A DNA stretch of 17,239 bases from contig CAMXLV010000029.1 of assembly GCA_947244675.1 (NCBI GenBank), positions 1 through 17,239 of the forward strand, read 5' to 3'. Source of the stretch: an uncultured Clostridium sp. (GTDB taxonomy: Bacteria; Bacillota_A; Clostridia; TANB77; CAG-508). The notes below the pieces were generated by a model. It was not told where the DNA came from. It was given only the letters and a program-made list of their open reading frames with translations, and did not search any database. Below are positions 1-5,244 of this stretch, piece after piece (the stretch's first letter is position 1; the number at the start of each line of letters is the position of its first letter). A program made the position numbers and the translations under genes.

Positions 1-145
1 TTAGTTTTTAAGAATTTTTTCACCTTTCAAAAAAACTGTCGGGTAATAAGACATTATTCTTATGAAAATTTTGTATCAATTTTGTCTATCATGTATTTTA
101 CTAATACAAGAACAAAAAGCTCATGATAAAAAAGATGTTTTGTTG

Positions 146-164
146 TATTGGTAAAATCTTTGAT
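146..164 (+). repeat. Dispersed intergenic repeat, copy A (19-base core)
   Basis: The core TATTGGTAAAATCTTTGAT is identical to copy C at 12870-12888 and 16 of 19 positions match copy B at 11338-11356. Similarity to copy B extends outward (TGTTTTG before the core, T-rich sequence after it, and AGAACAAAAAG further upstream near 109-119). The copy lies 22 bases from the terminator hairpin starting at 186. The core contains a small dyad (AAAATC / GATTTT). Function unknown. Confidence 0.6.
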
Positions 165-182
165 TTTTCTGATACCACTAAA

Positions 183-230
183 AAATAACGAAGCAATACT
201 TATTTTTTGTATTACTTCGTTACTTTTTAT
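183..230 (-). terminator. Hairpin terminator of the spo0E-like gene
   Basis: A long near-perfect inverted repeat (arms 186-200 and 210-224, loop 201-209) lies just downstream of the spo0E-like stop codon. On the minus strand the stem is followed by a T run (complement of 181-186). The other side is also T-rich, so it could work in both directions. It fits an intrinsic terminator for the gene ending at 241. Confidence 0.75.
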
Positions 231-240
231 CTTTACTATG

Positions 241-417
241 TTAATTATAGATTTTTTCCAACAGGATATTTCTTTTTTTTTCTTTTGAATCCTCATAATA
301 TTTTGCAATTAATTCATCTAATTCTACACTCAATTGATAGGTAATGCTGTAATCATCGCCTTGTTCAATGCTTTTGTTTAATTTGTCTCTTAATTTACAA
401 ATTTCTTCATTTAACAT
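241..417 (-). CDS. Spo0E-family aspartyl-phosphate phosphatase (58 aa)
   Basis: A 58-residue protein beginning MLNEEICKLRDKLNK. It carries a Spo0E-like signature at about residues 28-40 (QLSVELDELIAKYY), corresponding to the family's S-x-E-L-D-x-L-I-x-x-Y core. Family members are small helical hairpins that dephosphorylate Spo0A-P and so delay sporulation; the conserved Ser-x-Glu-Leu-Asp stretch contacts the aspartyl phosphate. The start at 417 is supported by an AGGAG site 8 bases upstream (about 426-430) and by a promoter at 460-488. It is a single-gene unit ending in a hairpin at 183-230. Length is typical for the family (50-60 residues at minimum). The family call is from the motif only; the target response regulator is inferred. 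Confidence 0.8.
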   Translation of the reverse strand: MLNEEICKLRDKLNKSIEQGDDYSITYQLSVELDELIAKYYEDSKEKKRNILLEKIYN

Positions 418-459
418 ATTTTTTTCTCCTTTTTTTCTATCTCTCTTCTATTTATTTAT

Positions 460-488
460 AAATTAACACAATATCACCTTCAAGTCAA
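460..488 (-). promoter_or_regulatory. Sigma-A type promoter for the spo0E-like gene
   Basis: On the minus strand TTGACT (complement of 483-488) is followed after 17 bases by TAATTT (complement of 460-465). The start codon is about 42 bases further on. The -10 is imperfect. Confidence 0.5.
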
Positions 489-554
489 GCATTTTCAATG
501 GTTTTTGCTAACTTTCGTACGTTCTTTTTTTACTTTTTTCGACTTTATTAGACA

Positions 555-598
555 TAAAAAAACAGCGTCTTTATTTTTTTATGGAAAACGCTGTTTTT
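555..598 (-). terminator. Terminator downstream of the ymfH-like gene
   Basis: An inverted repeat with the core AACAGCGT (561-568) pairing with ACGCTGTT (588-595), extended by A/T pairs, starts about 15 bases past the stop codon at 615. On the minus strand it is followed by a run of T (complement of the A run 556-562), typical of an intrinsic terminator closing the two-gene peptidase operon. Confidence 0.75.
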
Positions 599-614
599 GC
601 TACAAAATTTTTTT

Positions 615-1877
615 CTAATTTTTTACGATCGAAAGAATCATTTTTTCTTCTTTAAAGACATCTTTTAAGATTTGTTCTAAGTATTCTACAGTAATCCCTT
701 CTATTTCCTCTAAATAGTCAAAACTATTGATTCCATTCATGCTATCTGCCAAAAACATTCTTGCAATATCTGTTACATCATTATATTCTTTCATATAACC
801 ACCATATATCATTTTCTTCATTCGGTTAAAATTAGCTTCTTGAATTCCTTCTTGCTTAAATTTAGCAACTTGTTTCTTAAATTCTTCATATACTTTTTCT
901 GGTTCTTTTGATTGCCCACTAATTAAAGCGTGTGCATAAATGTTTGTAAACTCATATTCCAAACTAGGTTGTGCAAAAATGATTCCTTCATTATATAATT
1001 TTTTATATAAGTCAGAACTTCTACCCACTAATAAATTTAATAAAATTTCTATCGCAATATGTTTTTTAACTTTTACACCTGGTTGATCTTTTATGCCTAT
1101 TGTATATAGAGGTTTACTTACTTCTAATTTTTGTTCTATTTTTTCTTGTACAATTTCTTCTGGTTCTTCTGGATATTCCCTTTTAATTTCTCCACTTGGT
1201 TTTACTTGTATTAATCTTTTTTGAACTTCTTTAATTAACTCTTCTGGATTAAAATCTCCACACAAAACCATAGTCATATTAGATGGGTTGTAAAATGTCT
1301 GATAACATTGATAAAGAATTTCTTTATTTATTTTACTAATACTTTCAATTGTTCCTACAATATCAATTTTTACTGGATTATTGTGGTACATAGCTTTCAT
1401 CGCATTTAGATAAACACGCCATTCTGGATAGTCATCATACATCATGATTTCTTGCCCAATAATTCCTTTTTCCTTTTCTACATTCTCATCTGTAAAAAAT
1501 GGATGTTGTACATAATCCATCAATTCATCCATTGCTTCATAAAAATTGCTAGTACATTCAAATAAATAAGCTGTATGATCATTAGTTGTATAGGCATTAG
1601 CTTCTACTCCTAACGCTGTTAAAGTATCTAAACTGTTGATTCCATTTTCTTGTTCAAACATTTTATGCTCTAAAAAATGTGCTACTCCATTTGGTACTTG
1701 AATGGGGTTTTCTTCTCCTGGAACAGTAAAACTACTTTCATTTGATCCATAATGTGCACCCCATATCATATATTTTTTTTGCATTCCTTTTTTGGGAATA
1801 ATCATTACAGTTAGTCCATTTTCTAATTTTTCAATATAGACTTTCTCTTTTACCTTTAAATTTTCAATAATTTGCAC
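615..1877 (-). CDS. ymfH: M16-family zinc peptidase, YmfH type
   Basis: A 420-residue insulinase-like (M16) protein. The inverted zinc motif HxxEH is intact as H67-F-L-E70-H71, and E143 (in GQE) sits at the usual distance for the third metal ligand, so it should be catalytically competent. The C-terminal half has the second M16 fold but lacks the Arg/Tyr pair that the partner gene carries. It lies 16 bases downstream of the ymfF-like gene with a GGAGG site before its ATG, so the two are co-transcribed and probably form a two-chain peptidase with one zinc subunit and one Arg/Tyr subunit. In Bacillus subtilis the homologous pair is linked to 5-aminopentanol modification of EF-P; whether that holds here is not shown by the sequence. 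No in-frame CGG. Confidence 0.85.
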   Translation of the reverse strand: MQIIENLKVKEKVYIEKLENGLTVMIIPKKGMQKKYMIWGAHYGSNESSFTVPGEENPIQVPNGVAHFLEHKMFEQENGINSLDTLTALGVEANAYTTNDHTAYLFECTSNFYEAMDELMDYVQHPFFTDENVEKEKGIIGQEIMMYDDYPEWRVYLNAMKAMYHNNPVKIDIVGTIESISKINKEILYQCYQTFYNPSNMTMVLCGDFNPEELIKEVQKRLIQVKPSGEIKREYPEEPEEIVQEKIEQKLEVSKPLYTIGIKDQPGVKVKKHIAIEILLNLLVGRSSDLYKKLYNEGIIFAQPSLEYEFTNIYAHALISGQSKEPEKVYEEFKKQVAKFKQEGIQEANFNRMKKMIYGGYMKEYNDVTDIARMFLADSMNGINSFDYLEEIEGITVEYLEQILKDVFKEEKMILSIVKN

Positions 1878-1893
1878 TTTTTTTCCTCCTTGA

Positions 1894-3165
1894 TTAATCT
1901 TTTAAGAAATATATAGTATGAATTGCCACATTTTGGGCAATATGCATGATATTTTCTCTTTTGATTTGATTGATTTTGTTTTTATATTCATCTATTGAAA
2001 CCTTACTATTGGTTAGTTCTTGACCAAAATAATAAGTAATTTCTGTATCTTGTTCATCTTCTATTGCTTGAATTGCTGCTATAATTCCTTTTTTAGCATT
2101 TTCTATGTCTTCTTCTGTGAATTCTCCTTTTTTCATATCTTCTATTTGCTTCTTGATTAATTCTAATGCTTTTTCATAGTTTCCTATTTCGATACCACAA
2201 TTTATGAAAATGTTATTTTTGTATCTTGCATAATTAGAACTAGCAACATATGCTAAATGTGCTTTTTCTCTTACATTTTGAAACATTTTAGAATTGGCAC
2301 TTCCTCCTAAAATACTATTGTAGATTAGTGCATCATATCTCAATTCTTCTTTATCTAAACAGACATTTAAACCTATTACTAATTTCCCTTGTGTTACTTC
2401 CATAGATTCTGTTACAATGTTTTCTTGTTCTGGAAGATTTTTGTTTAGTTCTTTTGCTATTACATAGTTTGGCTCTCTTTCTTGCAATTTTTTTATATTA
2501 GGATTGTTTTTAATGATTGTTTCTACTTCATTTTCTTCATTACCAGATATAAAAATATCAATTTTACATGTATTAATTAACTCTTTGTAATATTCATATA
2601 AATTTTCTCCATTGATTCCTTCTAAATCTTCAATAAATCCATAACGATATAAACCAAATGGTTCTTCTTGATACATTTCTTCTATGCAACGGTCTAAAGC
2701 ATATCTTGCTTTGTTATCTATTTTTCCTTCAATTCTCTGCTTTATATTGTTTTTTTCTTGTTCTACATATTCTTCTTTAAATTTTCCATCTTCAAGATAA
2801 GGATCTAATACAATTTCTAGCAACTTTTCTAATGATTGCTCTAATATTTTTTCTCCTTCTTGTGGTAAGAATTTGTCACTTATTGTTTCTAAGTAAAATT
2901 TAATTACTTGATTATCTCCTGTTTTGTCTAGTCCACAGTCAAAACTCGCCCCATACATTTCTTCCATTTGTTTACTAATTTCTTCTTGGGTTGTCATATT
3001 TTTAGAACCTCTTCTTAAAACAGCTGATATAACAGCATTTTTTGTTACGTTTTCTCGACTTAATCTGGTTGTTAAAAATACTGCTATTAGGTTTGTTTTA
3101 AATTTTTCTGTGCTGATGGTATGAAGTTTAATTCCTTCTTTGATTTGATTTTGCTTATCTTGCAT
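1894..3165 (-). CDS. ymfF: M16-like protein without zinc motif, YmfF type
   Basis: A 423-residue M16-fold protein with no HxxEH motif: the N-terminal region where it should lie (about residues 42-80) has none of the metal ligands. The C-terminal domain retains the Arg/Tyr signature seen in the non-catalytic half of M16 heterodimers (R299 and Y306 in NVREKAHLAY). This is the expected partner of the zinc-bearing YmfH-like protein encoded immediately downstream. The start at 3165 follows an AAAGGAGG site 9 bases upstream. B. subtilis relatives are annotated as EF-P 5-aminopentanol modification associated; that role is by homology only. Confidence 0.8.
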   Translation of the reverse strand: MQDKQNQIKEGIKLHTISTEKFKTNLIAVFLTTRLSRENVTKNAVISAVLRRGSKNMTTQEEISKQMEEMYGASFDCGLDKTGDNQVIKFYLETISDKFLPQEGEKILEQSLEKLLEIVLDPYLEDGKFKEEYVEQEKNNIKQRIEGKIDNKARYALDRCIEEMYQEEPFGLYRYGFIEDLEGINGENLYEYYKELINTCKIDIFISGNEENEVETIIKNNPNIKKLQEREPNYVIAKELNKNLPEQENIVTESMEVTQGKLVIGLNVCLDKEELRYDALIYNSILGGSANSKMFQNVREKAHLAYVASSNYARYKNNIFINCGIEIGNYEKALELIKKQIEDMKKGEFTEEDIENAKKGIIAAIQAIEDEQDTEITYYFGQELTNSKVSIDEYKNKINQIKRENIMHIAQNVAIHTIYFLKD

Positions 3166-3210
3166 TTCTCTTTTCCTCCTTTAATATTTAGTATGTTTCT
3201 TTTTTTTGAT

Positions 3211-3216
3211 ATTATA
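3211..3216 (-). promoter_or_regulatory. -10 element for the ymfF-ymfH operon
   Basis: A perfect TATAAT on the minus strand, about 46 bases before the ymfF start. The matching -35 is weak (a T-rich hexamer 18 bases upstream, inside the 3' flank of the rpsU terminator), so the promoter assignment is tentative. Confidence 0.4.
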
Positions 3217-3235
3217 CGGCTGAAACCTTTTAGTA

Positions 3236-3284
3236 ATAAAAATTGGAAGTTTTAAGTATTTTTTACCTCTTAAACTTCCAATCC
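3236..3284 (-). terminator. rpsU terminator
   Basis: A long inverted repeat: ATTGGAAGTTTAAG on the minus strand pairs with CTTAAAACTTCCAAT after a short loop. It is followed by TTTTTATT and begins about 10 bases past the rpsU stop codon. It separates rpsU from the ymfF operon. Confidence 0.8.
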
Positions 3285-3291
3285 CTTTTTC

Positions 3292-3462
3292 TTAAAATTT
3301 TCTTTTTCTTGCTGCCTCTGATTTTTTCTTTCTCTTTACACTAGGTTTTTCATAATGTTCTCTTTTACGTACTTCTTGTAGTACTCCATTTCTTGCACAT
3401 TGTCTTTTAAACCTTTTTAAGGCATCTTCTATATTACCATTATTAACTTTGATCTCTGACAT
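3292..3462 (-). CDS. rpsU: 30S ribosomal protein S21
   Basis: A 56-residue basic protein beginning [20 protein letters not shown] and ending in a Lys/Arg-rich tail ([16 protein letters not shown]). This matches bacterial S21 in length, in the N-terminal V-x-x-N-x-x-x-x-x-A-L-x-R-F-K-R pattern, and in the central R-x-H-Y-E-K-P segment. S21 sits on the 30S platform near the anti-SD region of 16S rRNA and helps initiation. The start at 3462 is fixed by a strong AAGGAGG site. The gene has its own consensus promoter (3526-3554) and hairpin terminator, so it is a single-gene transcript. Confidence 0.93.
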   Translation of the reverse strand: MSEIKVNNGNIEDALKRFKRQCARNGVLQEVRKREHYEKPSVKRKKKSEAARKRKF

Positions 3463-3479
3463 TTATATTCCCCTCCTTC

Positions 3480-3503
3480 CGGTCCATACGAAAAGTGTAT
3501 GTG
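3480..3503 (-). promoter_or_regulatory. Small hairpin in the rpsU leader
   Basis: Between the predicted rpsU transcription start (about 3519) and the SD, the minus strand can fold CATAC against GTATG with flanking CC/GG pairs around a 7-base loop. It lies directly upstream of the SD. It might be a site for regulation by S21 or only incidental structure; no known leader class was recognised. Confidence 0.3.
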
Positions 3504-3525
3504 GGATAACCCTTATAACGTTTTT

Positions 3526-3554
3526 ATTATACATGAAAGCTTCTAAGTTGTCAA
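3526..3554 (-). promoter_or_regulatory. Consensus sigma-A promoter of rpsU
   Basis: On the minus strand TTGACA (complement of 3549-3554), exactly 17 bases, then TATAAT (complement of 3526-3531). Both hexamers match consensus perfectly. It starts 4 bases past the nrdG stop codon, so rpsU is transcribed independently and strongly, with a leader of about 57 bases. Confidence 0.85.
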
Positions 3555-3557
3555 TAG

Positions 3558-4080
3558 CTAGATTTCAAATAATATGGCTTTCTTTTCTTTTAATGATTTT
3601 TTGACATCTACAATTCTTTGATTGCTAGATCCTCTAAATTTTAATTGTAAGTCTTTTTTGTCTTCTTCAAATTTTCCATCTACTATCACATCTAAGTAAG
3701 ATAAAAATTCTGGTGTTTCCTTCCACTCATAACACATTTTTCCCATTATATCTTTATCAAATGTATATCCTGTATAACACCATATATTTTTTTGGGGAAA
3801 TTTTTCTTTTACTTCTCTTAGTAATGGTAATAATCCCTGTTGGTTACTATGTTCTAAAGGTTCTCCTCCTAATAAAGATAACCCCGAAATATAAGGATGA
3901 TCCATCTCCTGTAGTATTTTTTGTATTTCCTGTCCGTGTAAATTCTTTTCCATACTTAAAATCCCACGCTTCTTTATTAAAACATTCTTTACAATGGTGG
4001 GTACAACCACTAACAAATATAGAGACTCTAACACCTTCTCCATTGGCTATATCTGCTTTTTTTATATCAGCATAATACAT
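3558..4080 (-). CDS. nrdG: Anaerobic ribonucleotide reductase activating protein, split by a +1 frame change at CGGA
   Basis: Radical-SAM activase that generates the glycyl radical on NrdD. The N-terminal frame starts at ATG 4080 (AGGAGG 8 bases upstream) and gives [20 protein letters not shown], then the iron-sulfur motif C26-T-H-H-C30-K-E-C33 (CX3CX2C) and AWDFKYGKEFT. At codon 49 an in-frame CGG (3936-3934) is reached and the NrdG sequence continues only in the +1 frame: GQEIQKIL, then PYISGLSLLGGEPLE, a good match to the family's S-adenosylmethionine-binding segment, to a stop at 3558. The joined product is 173 residues, normal for NrdG. Read without the shift, the first frame runs into about 28 unrelated codons. 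The ATG overlaps the stop of the upstream J-domain gene by one base (TAATG), so the two are translationally coupled. No nrdD is present in the window. If the break is real and not recoded, the gene would be dead. Confidence 0.88.
3933..3936 (-). other. Putative +1 recoding site CGGA in nrdG
   Basis: The context is GAA TTT ACA CGG A on the minus strand. Dropping the C, or reading CGGA as one unit, joins ...YGKEFT to GQEIQKIL in the correct family order. It is the same four bases as the sites in ftsH (9645-9648) and tilS (10328-10331). Whether the decoded residue is Gly (C skipped) or something inserted by a quadruplet-reading tRNA cannot be seen. Confidence 0.65.
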
Positions 4081-4640
4081 TAAAATAGCCCTCCTATCCA
4101 ACTAAATATTGGATTTTCAAACAGCAACTGTCTCATCCACCCATTAGTAAATGGAATAAACCACAATAAGACACCAATAAAAATTACTACACCTACTGTA
4201 AGGATCATTGCTAAGAAATCGGTTTGATTCATTTTTCGTTTTTGTCCTTTTCTTTTTTCTTGATTTCTAGCTAAATCTTGAAAAAGTCCTTTGGTTAGGT
4301 CTATTAATGATCCAAATGTTCCTACTTTATAAGTTTTTATTTCTTCTTTTGTTTCTTCTAACTTTTCTTTCCTTTTGTGGTTTACTTTGGTTTGAACTTC
4401 TCCTTGTGTGTATCGAATACTTTGGTTATAAATTTCATTATCATATTGTTCTCTTAAAAATTGGTTTGATAAAATATGATAAGCTTCATTGATTTCTTTT
4501 ATTTTTTCTTGTGCATATTCTTTTTTTGTTCCACTATATAAATCTGGATGATATTTTTTGACTAATACTTTATAGGCTTTTTCTATAATTTCATAGGAAG
4601 CTTTTGGATTTACTTCTAATATTTCATAATAATTTTTCAT
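4080..4640 (-). CDS. Membrane-anchored J-domain protein
   Basis: A 186-residue protein. Residues 1-69 form a J domain ([15 protein letters not shown]..., with the essential HPD at 31-33 and a helix ending REQYD). A charged linker follows (about 75-140), then a hydrophobic segment at about 142-162 and a short C-terminal tail. The J domain stimulates the ATPase of DnaK-type chaperones; the membrane anchor suggests recruitment of DnaK to the membrane. There is no G/F-rich, zinc-finger or substrate-binding DnaJ region, so it is not DnaJ itself. It is co-transcribed and translationally coupled with nrdG (TAATG overlap), but no functional link is evident. The SD before the ATG is weak. Confidence 0.8.
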   Translation of the reverse strand: MKNYYEILEVNPKASYEIIEKAYKVLVKKYHPDLYSGTKKEYAQEKIKEINEAYHILSNQFLREQYDNEIYNQSIRYTQGEVQTKVNHKRKEKLEETKEEIKTYKVGTFGSLIDLTKGLFQDLARNQEKRKGQKRKMNQTDFLAMILTVGVVIFIGVLLWFIPFTNGWMRQLLFENPIFSWIGGLF

Positions 4641-4694
4641 TGTTATTACCCAACTTTCTTTTTTTCCTTTGGCAATTTTATTCTATACTAAAGA

Positions 4695-4727
4695 ACGAAA
4701 AATAGCAATATCAAATTGCTACTTTTC
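4695..4727 (-). terminator. Terminator of the prepilin-like operon
   Basis: On the minus strand GTAGCAAT, a 5-base loop, then ATTGCTAT followed by TTTTTC: a compact stem with a T run 12 bases past the stop at 4738. It separates the surface-protein pair from the J-domain/nrdG pair. Confidence 0.7.
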
Positions 4728-4737
4728 TCTACCTATA

Positions 4738-5226
4738 TTAATTATTATTTTCTTCTAATTTTTGTAAATTTTCCAATTCTTCTTGTGTTGCTGGTACTCC
4801 TGTTGAATACTTACTCATAATTGCATTATATTCTTCATATAGCTGATTTATTTTTTCTGTTTGTTCATTTAATTTTTTTTGTTTTTCTTCTTTTTGCTCA
4901 CTTACTTCTTGTAATTGCCTTTTTATTTCTTCCAAATTTTTTGTTTTATTTTCTGGATTTCCTTCTAATGCAATTAATTCTTCTTCTTTTTGATTTAATG
5001 GATTAATTTCTTCTTGTGTTTGTTTGATTATATTTTCTAAGTTTTCTATTTCACTTTGTACATCTTCTAGTTTAATATTATCATCCAAATTAGTAGCGTT
5101 TTCTTGGTTGGTTATTGATTGTTCATTTTTTAAGTTCTTTTTATTTTTACCATTTATCCAAAAAACTGTAATTATTACGATTAGGAGTATACCAACTATA
5201 CTAATTATAATATGTTTTTGTTTCAT
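4738..5226 (-). CDS. Membrane-anchored coiled-coil protein of unknown function
   Basis: A 162-residue protein not recognised as a known family. Residues 7-23 form a single hydrophobic anchor (IIISIVGILLIVIITVFW) followed by a lysine-rich stop, indicating a type II membrane topology with the body outside. Residues about 50-150 are rich in Glu, Gln, Lys and Leu with heptad-like spacing, indicating a long coiled coil. It begins 18 bases after the stop of the 952-codon prepilin-like gene and shares its terminator, so it is probably co-expressed with it and may help assemble or anchor that protein (inference). Confidence 0.65.
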   Translation of the reverse strand: MKQKHIIISIVGILLIVIITVFWINGKNKKNLKNEQSITNQENATNLDDNIKLEDVQSEIENLENIIKQTQEEINPLNQKEEELIALEGNPENKTKNLEEIKRQLQEVSEQKEEKQKKLNEQTEKINQLYEEYNAIMSKYSTGVPATQEELENLQKLEENNN

Positions 5227-5244
5227 TTTTTCCCTCTTTTCTTT

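Noticed and set aside
1..69. Short minus-strand peptide ending at position 1 (MSYYPTVFLKGEKILKN)
   Set aside because: Too short, no SD and no recognisable relative; it is at the window edge so it cannot be judged.
60..308. 82-codon minus-strand ORF overlapping the spo0E-like gene
   Set aside because: Low-complexity Lys/Ile-rich translation with no SD; it runs through the terminator hairpin and overlaps the better-supported spo0E-like frame.
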